Shown here piece after piece: positions 12,383 through 24,239 of a stretch of DNA of 64,000 nt (positions are counted from its first letter, which is position 1; each line of letters begins with the position of its first letter). The DNA is from Trichuris trichiura (Eukaryota > Nematoda > Enoplea > Trichinellida > Trichuridae), in the NCBI GenBank assembly GCA_037903355.1, contig JBAJFE010000026.1, positions 3,906,001-3,970,000 on the forward strand, in the 5' to 3' direction. Both the position numbers and the translations under genes were made by a program. The notes under the pieces were generated by a model, which saw only the letters and a program-made list of their open reading frames with translations, did no database searches and was not told the origin of the DNA.

Positions 12383-12425
12383 CGGTTGTGAGTTATGGAT
12401 GTCCATCCATAACTCACAACCGCTG
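12380..12425. repeat. Perfect 22-bp hairpin
   Basis: CAGCGGTTGTGAGTTATGGA... at 12380-12401 is followed after two bases (TC) by its exact reverse complement (12404-12425). It lies directly outside the left breakpoint of the 5.9-kb inverted duplication and shares its first bases with the hammerhead-like motif at 12355-12382. Confidence 0.9.
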
Positions 12426-12426
12426 G

Positions 12427-12470
12427 AGCTCTACCTCGAGTCTCCCAGACTTCGCGGTCGAGGTAGAGCT
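12427..12470. repeat. Inverted 13-bp copy at the duplication breakpoint
   Basis: AGCTCTACCTCGA at 12427-12439 is the exact reverse complement of TCGAGGTAGAGCT at 12458-12470, which belongs to the gypsy RT sequence. Compared with the right arm near 26112-26140, the gypsy homology stops close to 12446, so the extra inverted 13 bp is junction sequence. Confidence 0.8.
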
Positions 12471-14400
12471 TTGATTGCTTTGACTCTTGTCTCTGATGGA
12501 CGCATGCCGTTGGCGTTAACCACATGACCAAGGTATCCGACCTCTTGCTGGAAAAATTTGCATTTTTCTAATCTACATCGCGAGCCATTTTTTTCCAAGC
12601 GGCCAGAAAGAGTGTCCAAATTCTGCAGATGCTCCGTTACATTCGCTCTCGTCACAATGATATCGTCTAAATATGCAACATGGCCAGCAATACCGGACAC
12701 CAGCTGGTCCATAAACCGTTGGAAGATAGAAGAAGCACTGGCCACTCCGAAGCGGAGACGTTGGTACTGATACAATCCGTATGGCGTATTAACGCCGATG
12801 AATGCCTTAGATTCCTCATCCAACTCAATTTGTAAATATGCGTCCGAGAAAAGTCAATTTTAGTAAATGCCTGGCCTTTTCCCAGCTTGTGGAAGATTTC
12901 TTCAACTCGAGGAATGTGATATCGTTAAACTTCCAGCTGAGAGTTCACCGAGAGTTTAAAGTCTCCGCATATACGGATTGCTCCCAACGACATCGGAGCA
13001 AATACCACTGGCACGGCCCATGCACTCGACTTCACTGCCTTCCAGACCACTTCTTGTGAGACGCTCAACTTCCTGTTTAACCGAACGCATACACGAAAAC
13101 GGAATACGCCGGGCTTCAAAAAACTTGGGACGGACCTACAACTGCATATGGGCCCGAAAAGACGGGCACCGTTCTAAGCCCAGAGAAAATAAGTTTTTGT
13201 ATTTTTCTCTAAGGTTACCCACATCCACCTGATTCATTCCAACTGATTTGCCGTTGGGAACACAGCTAGACCTCACATATTGCAAACGTCAAAGTCAAAA
13301 GCGTCAAACCAGTCTATGCTGAATAGGTTGCAGCCATTTGCCAAGTCGGTAACCAAAAGCGGAAATTCACAGGATCTTGAACCACATTGGACTGTAACCA
13401 TTAGCGAATCCATAATTGGGACTTGCTGACCACTGTAAGATTTCAGAAGCTGATTCGTTGGCTTGCAGGGCGGATAACCCAGTTTCTTGTAGCCTGCCAG
13501 TCCAAACATAGAGCAAGTAGCCCCCGTACCCACTTGAAACGACATCACTGTGCCATTTACCTTAAGGTCTATCCACATCTGCCTTTGTCCAGATCTCATG
13601 ATTGCGGCCGGCACACAATAAAAAAGCTTTCTCGACAGGATGCATTTCTGACGCAACCTGCTTAACCTTATCCTGACGCTGATACCACGCTGGGGGCAAA
13701 ACTGCTGCAGACAAGCACACAGCTGCGACATGACTTACTTTCTTGCAATGTCTACAGATTGCCTTGCGCATTAGACATTTGCCCCTCTTATGCCGTATCT
13801 AGCAACTTGGACAAGACTGAACGCGGCTGTGTACACCACTAGAACCTGACGACCGATTCTCTCTTGGGTGCTGATCACCGGTTCCCAAGCGGTGAATGTC
13901 CGGTAGTGACCCCGAGTTGTCACTTTTGATTGCCGTGATAATTCTTTCGACGCTTCAAAAGCCTCCGCAATCCTTATAACCTGATCCAAGGACGGGCTTC
14001 TGTACTGAAGGGCCGTTGCACGGACCTGCTCATGTGGTGCGTGTAGTATGACCATGTCTCCGATTAGGCTGTCAACAAAAGACGTACCGCACTTGGGATT
14101 CTCGCACACATAATGGAAATCCTCAGCAATTCCACGTAGATTTGCAATCTACTCTGCATAAGTCAGCCCAGGCTTCATTTTCGTTTGATTGAATTGGAAT
14201 TGAGCAGTGACCACTTGTGTTTTTGATGTCCAGTGGTCCGTCAACGCTGTAATCGAACACTCTGTAGCAGAATTGCCACGGGACAGCGTGGCTGCTTCAA
14301 CGATTTTTTGAGTTTGTGCGGTGGAATTTATCGCAGAATAAGTGCATCACATAACGATACGTTCACAATGACACGGTAACATGGCGCTCGTCGGACCCTC
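12446..14400 (-). mobile_element. Ty3/gypsy fragment (gag-PR-partial RT), left arm
   Basis: Minus-strand 5' portion of a gypsy retrotransposon. The gag part (about 14340-13770) includes SLIGDMVILHAPHEQVRATA and a zinc-knuckle region. The protease region near 13530 reads VGTGATCSM where an active aspartic protease has DTGA. The RT (13120 to 12446) includes PVVFAPMS, IRICGDFKLSVNSQLEV, FGVASASSIFQRFMD, AYLDDIIV and CKFFQQEVGYLGHVV. It stops inside RT at the arm breakpoint. RT residues 12431-12823 are free of stops, unlike the right copy, but the element lacks RNase H and integrase and cannot be autonomous. Confidence 0.88.
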
Positions 14401-15950
14401 CGTTCCGTCAGTCCTTCCGCCTCTTTCGGTTTGTCGTTCCGACTGTCTTCTGCCCGTCGGTACGCGTGGTTCTACAGCCCCCTGCACTTGTTTTGCAGAG
14501 GGATTATAGGCATTAATCCGCTTCTGTCACTGCTTCAAGCGGTTGACCTAGAAGAATTATGCCCAGGCACCTGTATCCCCACACTGCATGCGGCATTTCG
14601 GTAATACGTGGACTACCGAGAGCGCGCATGCCAACGTGTCACGGGTAGCCGTTTGCTGGACCACGAATTACTACCACCCGTCTGCGTCCGCCGCTGCAAA
14701 TGCCATTGTATTTGCGGCGCTTTTCTCCATGCTTCGTTACAAAAGAATTTATTCGACATTTCCAACGATACACAACAATGCGAACCACGCAAAAGACAGA
14801 AAGAGAACAGACGCAACAGCACGACCCAAGCGCAGTAGACAACTAACTCTCTGGCGCGATCGCCATGCTTCCAGCTGCAGCAGCCCACGTTCCTGGCAAA
14901 CATTCCTCTTGCTCCACGCGAAAACACGCCATCGCGTTGTACTAGCCTGATCCCTTTTTCTCTGGCTGGAAGATCGCAACAGTTCGCTCCGGCGCGATGA
15001 GTTCTCATGTAGCGTACATTGCCGAAGGGGACCTTCGTCGCGACCGTCCTGGTCACATGAACGCCTCTTATTACAGCCATGCTTTGGCATTCATTAAAAG
15101 AGCGGACTAAGCAGCACCGATAATCACAGCGCTTCTTGAAAGGCCGGATTCCGCGAGATCATACCAGCCTACCGAATTAGCAGGTAGGGAGCCGACTTGT
15201 TTAAAACACACTCATAAGTTTGCTGACCAATAGCTTTTCTGCCAAATAGCTTTCGCATCAACTCGAAACTCTCGCTACCGATCCACAACAAGAGATATGC
15301 CCTCTTCTGGGCACTGCCCGTTACTCGGTTGGCCTCAAAGTGCTGCTCCTGCCGGCCGAGATATAAGTTGTCCATCATTCCTTTGTCTTATCGAAAGCAG
15401 GAAAAGACGAAACACTGCTTCCTTCAGCCTGCGTTCTTGACGAGATCAACAAACTTAAGGCTTCTCACATCTGCCGCTGCTGCTGTTGAGCCATTGCGGC
15501 AAGAAGTCGATCGATCCCGTCCATGGCTGCCATGCCGAAAAAAGACCTCGTCGCCAGTTGTTATGTGCAGTCCTTTACATCATGGCGATTCGCGGTAAAC
15601 GAAATGAATAATAGGGCGCTGGACGCTGGTCTTCCATGTTTACGGCTCCGAAATGTTCCTACTCGATAAGGGTTGCGTACGACTAAGCGACGTGGAGCCT
15701 GCCCGGCTGGATTTTCAGTCGTCCTTGAGCGTTTATAGTTATACCGCGGGCAGCAGCAACACATCTGGAATGTTTTCTGGTTCTGGAAGCGGCTTTTGCG
15801 GCAGAAAATATTCTTTTTAATACCCGCGTACTGAACGTTGAGGAAAAGCAGGTAGCTTGATGTTGAAACGTGCACCGCGATAATCTGCTGCGCCATCAAA
15901 ACGCCCATTAATTGCACAAGCAGAACCTCCGTGGGTAGATGCCATCGACA
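14400..15950. other. Left arm, region upstream of gypsy gag
   Basis: GC-richer DNA, inverted match of about 22650-24200. It contains open frames of 113-155 codons (for example 14613-15080 minus) also present in the other arm, but overlapping frames on both strands and mostly non-synonymous differences argue against a maintained protein. On minus, a TATAAA-like box occurs in the equivalent right-arm position (24110), so part of this may be gypsy leader or LTR; no matching 3' LTR was found after 28043. Confidence 0.4.
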
Positions 15951-15954
15951 TAAG

Positions 15955-16385
15955 TAAATGTGCGCCTCCAATATGAAAATGCGAAATTCGCTTCAAAATG
16001 AAAAGAGAGTCAATGCTCTCATTATTTCCTTGCAGTCTTCACCTTTGTTCTATTCGGCAGTAGGCTTGGGTGGATGTTTGGTACCACGCTGCCCCGCTCT
16101 GACGTCGCATCTCACCCTCGTCGCCATCAATACGTCCATTAATTGCACAAGCAGAAGCACCGTCGGTAGATGCTATCGGCGTAAGTAACTGCGCGCCTCC
16201 AATACGAAAATGCCAATTCGGTTCCAAAAGAACAGGGAGTTAGTCCTCTCATTACTTCCTTGCAGTCTTCACCTTTGTTCTACTGGGCAGAAGGCTCGGG
16301 TGGATATTGGGTACCACGCTGCCTAAGGCAGCGTGGTACCGCTCTCACGTCCGATCTCACCCTCGTCGCCAGTTGCTATGTGCAG
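15955..16385. repeat. 248-bp tandem repeats with GGTACC palindromes, left arm
   Basis: Nearly two units of about 248 bp (the shared CACCCTCGTCGCC word at 16112 and 16361). One unit keeps a perfect palindrome, GGTACCACGCTGCC joined to its inverse, at about 16309-16339. The other unit keeps only one half of it (near 16080-16094), although the right-arm partner has the full palindrome. Confidence 0.8.
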
Positions 16386-16599
16386 TATTTTATTTAAAAC
16401 CAGAAAGCAATACACCAAAAACAGAGCAGGTGCAACTACCAAAAGTGCTATACTGACTTTCAGGTTTCAAGGGAAAAACGTTTGCGTATTATTGACACTA
16501 CAGTAATGATCAGCAGCTCAAACATAAAGATTTTTTTGCATTCTGGAAAGCACCCTTAGAATCGCTTGACTAAAGGGTTGGTGTTTTCTTAGCAGTACA

Positions 16600-17760
16600 C
16601 CAAGGGGTGCTCTGAATTCGGGTCTGGTATGTTAGGTTTTCACCGAAAGTTTGGGCGGCAACTTCAAAGGAGGCCAAACGGGAATTATGCCGTCAGAGGA
16701 ACAATGGCTAGCCTAATCCGATTATCGGCGCACCGATGCGCACAGGTTGTGTATTACTAAAAGAATGGAACACTGCCGACGGCGACGATGTGTTTCACCA
16801 TACAAGCTGTCGCAGTACTGTAGGTCTGCGGCCATCCTGTTCTGCCCTAGCGCAAGCCTAAACCTCAACATAAGGTGTGTTTCTTGGTTTGGATTTGGAC
16901 GAGGGCAAAAAATAGTGATCGTCATGCTGTCTAATGAAGACAAAACAAATTGCCGGCACGCTTGCCAGAAAGGAACCTGCATTTCTCTGACGCTGGAGCG
17001 GAAGAGAGACAACGTCTGAGAAACGCGCAAAGTGAAAGTACACGAAAGCGAAAGTACGTGAAAGTAGTAAATCTGATGATAGTAACGCGCATAGACAAGA
17101 TAAAAGTAAAGAAATGTGCATAGCGTTCACCGGGACAGGGAGACCTGCGTAGGCAGTCTAGGCGGTTCACGGTATCTTCCGCCGAAACATAACGCTTAGT
17201 CAGCTTATGTCGTTTACCAAGACGCGACGCGGATCGGTCCGTTGATCTTCGACGTTTTTTACGAATCATGAACCGAAGGCCAGCATGCATCACCGTTGCT
17301 GCATTGTGCTCCCTGTGCCAGGAATCCATGCGCAGCTGTTTCATTTCCTCAACTTCACTCTTTCCTAAGGGTCAGCAACAAAATTCCAGGCCAAGTGGTC
17401 GATCATAGCGCAGAATGAGTTGTGCACCGTTTACCAAGACGCGACGCGGATCGGTCAGTTGACCTTCGATGATTTTTACTCTTTCTTAGGGGTCAGTAAC
17501 GGAATTCCTCGGCAAATATTCCGCGGGTCAATAACTGCAGCTACTGCATGTGCCACTGATGCTCCATTGTGCTGCCGCGCCAACTACTGTACGCGTGTTC
17601 ACTAAACCCGACGATACTGTGCCTCCCGTTGTGCCGCTAATCACAGATCATTACGCTGTAGAGTCGCGGATTATGTTTTGATACTGCCGCCTCAACTTCC
17701 GGTGGGAGCCTAACATACTAGATCCCTAAATTCTCTCACGTCCTTGACGAAGGAAGACTA
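16600..17760. repeat. Nested element with imperfect terminal inverted repeats
   Basis: Within the left arm, the reverse complement of 16610-16670 (GCCGCCCAAACTTTCGGTG, then CCTAACATACCAGACC) resembles 17690-17740 (GCCGCCTCAACTTCCGGTG, then CCTAACATACTAGATC). The same inverted pair occurs in the right arm. The interior also repeats ACCAAGACGCGACGCGGATC at about 17217 and 17435. This suggests an older DNA element inside the duplicated unit. Confidence 0.45.
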
Positions 17761-18345
17761 ATAGCTCAGCTTTCACAGGAAAAAGCGAAGGGCATTCATG
17801 TCCAGAGATACTGGCATGCATTCAGTAGCTTTGATCTTAGCTGGGTTTGGTCGGCGGCCGTATTTGTCGAACATGATACCTAGGTATTAAAGCATGCCAT
17901 GCCGCAACTGTACTTTTTTGGTTAGATCCACAAACCAAATTGGTCAACATGCTTAAGGGTTGCCTCCCAATTCCTCTGGTGTTTATTAATTTTCTTCCTA
18001 AAAATGATGAACGCATCCGTACATGCTGCAGCAGCTTTCAGTCCTGCCAGCGCAACGTCTATGATCTGCTGAAAAGTACCTGGGGTGAATTTACTCCAAA
18101 CGGAAGCCAGTTACAGCGGTACAAGTCGCCATAAGTACTCATCGTGAACAACACTTGCGCAGAAGTAGAAACAAAAGAAAAAGGAGGAAGTGGGAAGGGG
18201 GCTGAGCGCGACGACGAGACTGGTCTCTAATATTGTACTTAAGGGAAGATGAATGCGATTCGGGTCGACTCATGTGTGAGAAAATGTTCGCTCTCACATC
18301 TACCAAATGCCGAACTGCTTTGAAGCAAACATTGATAATAGATTT

Positions 18346-18658
18346 TCTCAAAAAAAGATTGAGCTTTTGTGTTGCATTCAAGCGACTTAACTGCAACTGA
18401 CCTGATGTGCGCACGTGATGCGGTTGAAAGGGTACAACTTCGAATACACGCAGAGTAAGAAACATCGATAAATAGAAATCAAACCTTGGTTATTGGAAAC
18501 TATACCTTGGAACAGTTACTTTTCATAATCGAAGTTCTATTGTACATGTTAAATTTTATTGGCCGAGTTCCAATTAACGCTGATTTCATAACCGCCTGCA
18601 CGGTCAGCATTATTGGCATAGAAGGTTAAACATCATAACAAACAAATTTAGGAGAATT
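18346..18658. other. Spacer 3' of MRRF
   Basis: Unique AT-rich sequence between the end of the left arm and the MRRF stop codon. On the minus strand this is the 3' side of MRRF; the poly-A signal could not be fixed with confidence. Confidence 0.4.
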
Positions 18659-19378
18659 TCACTTAGCCTGGTCAAGAAGTTCAGATTGTTTTGATTCCAT
18701 TAAGACTTCTCCTTTACGGGCGTATGATCGCATTGTTTCCTCCAAATGCTGCTGCAAAGAGGCATATACGTCCTGGGAAAGTTCTTTTTTCTTGCTTCGC
18801 ATCTTAATTTCGTAAGAGCGCATGACAGCTCGGAGGCGGTCGTGGCACTGATTGCAAAGAAGCTTAGCATTCCTGGCCATGTTTTCACGCTTTTCCCTTG
18901 AAGGACGAGGTAGAGGAACATACAGCACGTTGTTTTGCTGCTGATAGCCAACATCCATACCGCTGCGGTCAATCGCTTGTGTGATCGCTTTAACTGCTTC
19001 GGGGGAAGAAGCAAAGTTTATAACAGCCATTCTGGGATTCTTCAGCGTTATCTGAGCAATGCTATTCAGTAAAACTGGTTCTTTACTACCTGGTGGCTTC
19101 ACTTCCAAAGTCTCAAACGCGCCAAGAACATTTTGCATTGACAATTGCTGGCTGTACTGCCTCTTCAATTTTGCCAATTCCGCTTCCATTTCGGCATTCA
19201 TGCTGGTAATATCTAAGTATTGCTGAATCTCTTTCTCGTCCAGCTTGACCATTTTACGCTTTTTACCACCCTTATCTATTGCAAGTTTCAAGCTACAAAC
19301 GCATAATGATGTCGTAACTTTCGTCCACGGCTCCCAGACATGCCGGAGAACTGCTCCTCGATTACACAGCCACATCAT
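18659..19378 (-). CDS. MRRF: Mitochondrial ribosome recycling factor
   Basis: Single-exon minus-strand gene, about 239 residues from ATG ATG at 19378 to TGA at 18659. The family releases the mitochondrial ribosome from mRNA after termination. The N-terminus (MMWLCNRGAVLRHVWEPW) is Arg-rich with few acids, as expected for a mitochondrial presequence, and is followed by a KKRK stretch. The RRF domain follows: LNSIAQITLKNPRMAVINFA, AITQAIDRSGMDVGYQ, VLYVPLPRPSREKRENMAR and a long C-terminal helical hairpin. Human MRRF is of similar size. The frame is intact and sits in the 1.9 kb spacer between two 5.9 kb inverted arms. A CAG two bases before the ATG could be a trans-splice acceptor if this is a nematode (inference). 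An upstream in-frame GTG makes a slightly longer frame possible. Confidence 0.93.
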   Translation of the reverse strand: MMWLCNRGAVLRHVWEPWTKVTTSLCVCSLKLAIDKGGKKRKMVKLDEKEIQQYLDITSMNAEMEAELAKLKRQYSQQLSMQNVLGAFETLEVKPPGSKEPVLLNSIAQITLKNPRMAVINFASSPEAVKAITQAIDRSGMDVGYQQQNNVLYVPLPRPSREKRENMARNAKLLCNQCHDRLRAVMRSYEIKMRSKKKELSQDVYASLQQHLEETMRSYARKGEVLMESKQSELLDQAK

Positions 19379-19411
19379 CTCTGATGATCGACGCAGCAGG
19401 AAAGAATTCAC

Positions 19412-20228
19412 TTTCGTTTACGGTGGCGTGACTATATGTGAAATGCAAGTTCGCTGAAAGTTTACAATGCATAGCATTTCCTCAGCGGCATTTGAAACAA
19501 AGCAATAACAGAGTAGCAGAAGTAAGAAAGTAGCCATACATTTTGGAAATTATAAACACGGCGCATACCTTGTCTTTAACCTTGTCCCCTAGACACTCCA
19601 CTGTGATACTGTAAGTTCGCTGGCCATCCTGTCCTGCCCTTACCTAACCGAAACATAGGAATTATGCCTTGACTTAAATTTAAGTAAGGATAAGAAAAGA
19701 GTGATTGGCGTGCTCTCCAGTAAAGAAAAAACAAGTTAAGGGCGTGCTTGCCAAAAAGGAACTTGCGTTTCTTAAATGGTGGGGCGGTTAAGAGACAAGA
19801 TATCCATTTTCAAAAGTATTTTCCTCTCTTATTAATCATTCAAGAAAATAAAGATATCGCTGAGGACTAGTGACGGTGTACACCCGAAAGCGTCAGTGAA
19901 TAAACTACTGAACACAATAACGGGCGCATACCGTACAAATAAAGTTTCCTCAGCATGAAAATTTATGGTTCCGTTAGAAACGCTTACGTATTCAACGCTA
20001 TGGATTTACTTTACACTTTATCGTAGCTTAGAAGCTGTCGCTTTTACCCCGACCATGATTTGCCATTGTTCCTTTGCGACCAATGATTGAATGCTTTCTG
20101 CTAATTTTACACTGTTCAACTCTTTTTTCGTTTACATTGGTTCACCTCTATTGGTTTGGTGCTTGGTGCTGCTACTTTGCACCGATTCATAACACTGAAG
20201 TTATTGCCTTTGCTGCACTAGAGTAAAT
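19412..20228. other. Spacer 5' of MRRF with a diverged arm fragment
   Basis: Upstream region of MRRF. About 19605-19800 is a diverged, same-orientation relative of left-arm sequence 16815-17000 (shared words include GGCCATCCTGT and GCTTGCCA(G/A)AAAGGAAC). This shows that the arm sequence is itself a repeat with older copies. No gene recognised. Confidence 0.5.
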
Positions 20229-22189
20229 AGTAATCTATCACTAATGTTTGCTTCAAAGCAGTTCCGCATTTGGTAGACGTGAGAACGCACATTTTCCTCA
20301 CCTATGAGTCGACCCGAATCGCATTCATCTTCCCTTTCGTACAATATTAGAGACCACTCTCGTCGTCGCGCTCAGCCCCCTTCCTCCTTTTTCTTTTGTT
20401 TCTACTTCTGCGCAAGTGTTGTTCACGATGAGTACTTATGGCGACTTGTACCGCTGTAACTGGCTTCCGTTTGGAGTAAATTCACCCCAGGTACTTTTCA
20501 GCAGATCATAGACGTTGCGCTGGCAGGACTGAAAGCTGCTGCAGCATGTACGGATGCCGTCATCATTTTTAGGAAGAACATTAATAAACACCAGAGGAAT
20601 TGGGAGGCAACCCTTAAGCATGTAGACCAATTTGGTTTGTGGATCTAACCAAAAAAGTACAGTTGCGGCATGGCATGCTTTAATACCTAGGTATCATGTT
20701 CGACAAATACGGCCGCCGACCAAACCAAGCTAAGATCAAAGCTACTGAATGAATGCCAGTATCTCTGGACATGAATGCCCTTCGCTTTTTCCTGTGAAAG
20801 CTGAGCTATTAGTCTTCCTTCGTCAAGAAAGCGAGAGAATTTAGGGATCTAGTATGTTAGGCTCCCACCGGAAGTTGAGGCGGCAGTATCAAAACATAAT
20901 CCGCCACTCTACAGCGTAATGATCTCTGATTAACGGCACAACGGGAGGCACAGTATCGTCGGGTTTAGTGAACACGCGTACAGTAGTTGGGGCGGCAGCA
21001 CAATGGAGCATCAGTGGCACATGCAGTAGCTGCAGTTATTGACCCGCGGAATATTTGCCGAGGAATTCCGTTACTGACCCCTAAGAAAGAGTAAAAATCA
21101 TCGAAGGTCAACTGACCGATCCGCGTCGCGTCTTGGTAAACGGTGCACAACTCATTTGCGCTATGATCGACCACTTGGCCTGCAATTTTGTTGCTGACCC
21201 TTAGGAAAGAGTGAAGTTGAGGAAATGAAACAGCTGCGCATGGATTCCTGGCACAGGGAGCACAATGCAGCAACAGTGATGCATGCTGGCCTTCGGTTCG
21301 TGATTCGTAAAAAACGCCGAAGATCAACGGACCGATCAGCATCGCGTCTTGGTAAACGGCATAAGCTGACTAAGCGTTATGTTTCGGCGAAAGATGCCGT
21401 GAACCGCCTGCACTGCCTACACCGGTCTCCCTGTCCCGGTGAACGGTATGCACATTTCTTTACTTTTATTTTGTCTATGCGCGTTACTATCATCAGATTG
21501 ACTACTTTCACGTACCTTTACTTTCGCGTTCTTTCACTTTGCGCGTTTCTCAGACGTTGTCTCTCCTCCGCTCCAGCGTCAGAGAAATGCAGGTTCCTTT
21601 CTGGCAAGCGTGCCTGTAATTTGTTGTGTCTTCATTAGACAGCATGACGATCACTCTTTTTTGCCCTCGTCCAAATCCAAACCAAGAAACACACCTTATG
21701 TTCAGGTTAAGGCTTGGGCTAGGGCAGAACAGGATGGCCGCAAACCTACAGTACTACGACAGCTTGTATGGTGAAACACATCGTCGCCGTCGGCAGTGTT
21801 CCATTCTTTTAGTAATACACAACCTGTGCGCATCGGTGCGCCGATAATCGGATTAGGCTAGCCATTGTTCCTCTGACGGCATAATTCCCGTTTGACCTCC
21901 TTCGAAGTTGCCGCCCCGACTTTCGGTGAAAGCCTAACATACCAGACCCGAATTGAGAGCACCCCTTGGTGTACTGCTAAGAAAACACCAACCCTTTAGT
22001 CAAGCGATTCTAGGGGTGCTTTCCACAGTGCAAAAAAGTCCTTATGTTTGAGCTGCTGATCATAACTGTAGTGTCAATAATACGCAAACGTTTTTCCCTT
22101 GAAACCTGAAAGTCAGTATATCACTTTTGGTAGTTGCACCTTCTCTGTTTTTGGTGTGCTACTTTCTGGTTTTAAATGAAAGACTGCAC

Positions 22190-22690
22190 ATAGCAACTGG
22201 CGACGAGGGTGAGATCGGACGTCAAAGCGGTACCACGCTGCCTCAGGCAGCGTGGTACCAAACATCCACCCAGGCCTACTGCCGAATAGAACAAAGGTGA
22301 AGACTGCAAGGAAATAATGAGAGGACTAACTCTCTGTTCTTTTGGAACCGAATTGGCATTTTCGTATTGGAGGCGCACAGTTACTTACGCCGATAGCATC
22401 TACCGACGGTGCTTCTGCTTGTGCAATTAATGGACGTATTGATGGCGACGAGGGTGAGATGCGACGTCAGAGCGGTACCACGCTGCCTTAAGGCAGCGTG
22501 GTACCAAACATCCACCCAAGCCTACTGCCGAATAGAACAAAGGTGAAGACTGCAAGGAAATAATGAGAGGATTAACTCTCTGTTCTTTCTGCACCGATTT
22601 TTGCATTTTCATATTGGAGCTGCACACTTATACCGATAGCATCTGCCCACGGAGCTTCTGCTTGTGCAATTAATGGACGTTTTGATGGCG
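22190..22690. repeat. 248-bp tandem repeats with GGTACC palindromes, right arm
   Basis: Two units start with GCGACGAGGGTGAGAT at 22197 and 22445, with a partial third from about 22640. Each full unit holds a perfect GGTACC-ended palindrome (about 22230-22260 and 22474-22504). The word TGGCGACGAGG resembles the leader or primer-binding region seen in some Ty3/gypsy elements; that is a recalled resemblance, not a demonstrated site. Confidence 0.75.
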
Positions 22691-24099
22691 CAGCAGATTA
22701 TTGCGGTGCACGTTTCAACATCAAGCTACCTGCTCTTCCTCAACGTTCAGTACGCGGGTAGTAAAAAAAATAATTTCTGCCGCAAAAGCCGCTTCCAGAA
22801 CCGGAAAACATTCCAGATGTGTTGCTGCTGCTCGCCGTATAACTATAGACACTCAAAGAGGACTGGGAATCCAGCCGGGCAGGCTCCACGTCGCTTAGTC
22901 ATGCACAACCTTTGTCGAGTAGGAACATTTCGGAGCCGTAAACATGGAAGACCAGCGTCCAGCGCCCTATTTTTCATTTCGTTTACGGCGAATCGCCGTG
23001 AGGTAAAGGACTGCACGTCATGGGCGACGAGGTCTTTTTTCGGCATGGCAGCCGAGGACGGGATCGATCGACTTCTTGCCACAATGGCTCATCAGCAACA
23101 GCAGCAGCGGCAGATGTGAGAAGCCTTAAGTTTGTTGATCTCGTCAAAGAGCGCAGGATGAAGGAAGCAGTGTTTCGTCTTTTCCGGCTTTCGATAAGAC
23201 AAAGGAATGATGGACAACGTATATCTCGGCCGGCAGGAGCAGCACTTTGAGGCCAACCCAGTAACGGTCAGTGCCCAGAAGAGGGCATATCTCTTGCCAT
23301 GGATCGGTAGCGAGAGTTTCGAGTTGATGAAAAGCTATTTTCAAAGAACCTCTTAGCCAGCAACCTTATGAGCGTATAGTAAAGAAGTCGGCTCCCTACC
23401 TGCTAATTCGGTAGGCTGGTTTGATCTCGCCGAATCCGGCCTTTCAAGAAGCGCTATGATTGCCGGTGCTGCTTAATCCGCTCGCTTAATGAATGCCAAG
23501 GCATGGCTGTCGTAAGAGGCGTTCATGTGATCACGACGGTCGCGACGAAGGTCCCCTTCGGCAATGTGCGCTACATGAGAACTCATCGCGCCGGAGCGAA
23601 CTGTTGCGATCTTCCAGCCAGAGAAAAAGAGATCAGGCTAGTACAACGCGATGACGTGTTTTGGCGGGAGCAAGAGGAATGTTTGCCAAGACCGTTGGCT
23701 GCTGCAGCTGGAAGCATGGCGATCGCGCGAGAGAGTAGTTGTCTACTGCGCGCTTTGGTCGTGCTGTTGCGTCTGTTCTCTTTCTGTCTTTTGCGTGGTT
23801 CGCATTGTTGTGTATCGTTTGAAATGTCGAATAAATTCTTTTGTAACAAAGCATGGAGGAAATCGCTGCAAATACAATGGCACTTGCAGCAGCGGACGCA
23901 GGCGGGTGGTAGTAATTCGTGGTCCAGCAAACGGCTACCCGTGGCACGTAGCCATGCGCGTTCTCAGTAGTCCACCTATTGCCGAAATGTCGCATGCAGT
24001 GTGGAGATACAGGTGCCTGGGCATAATTCTTGTAGGTCAACCGCCTGAAGCAGTGACAGAAGCGGATTAATGCCCATGATCCCTCTGCAAAACAACTGC

Positions 24100-24125
24100 G
24101 GGGGAGGGCTATAAAACCACGCGTA
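24100..24125 (+). promoter_or_regulatory. Possible gypsy TATA box
   Basis: GGGCTATAAAACCACGCG lies about 130 bp before the start of gag homology and has an inverted counterpart in the other arm only in degenerate form. It is a plausible retrotransposon promoter, without further support. Confidence 0.3.
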
Positions 24126-24239
24126 CCGATGGGCAGAAGACAGTCGGAACGACAGACCGAAAGAGGCGGAAGGACTGACGGAACAGAGGGTCCGGCGAGC
24201 GCCATGTCACCGTGTCATTGTGAACGTATCGTTACGTGA

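Larger units (their letters stand above)
12446..18345. repeat. Left arm of large inverted duplication
   Basis: About 5.9 kb that reappears reverse-complemented at 20229-26140. Matching landmarks include the gypsy gag-PR-RT block, the 248-bp tandem repeats with GGTACC palindromes, a 137-codon frame (16931-17344 minus against 21225-21638 plus, 10 residue differences) and the 64-codon frame at 17940-18134 against 20436-20630. Most differences are substitutions and small indels. The arms flank a 1.9 kb spacer containing MRRF. Confidence 0.92.

Noticed and set aside
14613..15080. 155-codon frame in both arms as a gene
   Set aside because: Overlapping open frames on both strands indicate a GC composition effect.
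16931..17344. 137-codon frame present in both arms as a conserved gene
   Set aside because: Differences between arms are mostly amino-acid changing, and there is no family or composition support. Its presence in both arms is explained by the duplication.
14400..18345. The 4-kb region before gag as a giant gypsy LTR
   Set aside because: No matching copy exists after the 3' end of the gypsy element at 28043.
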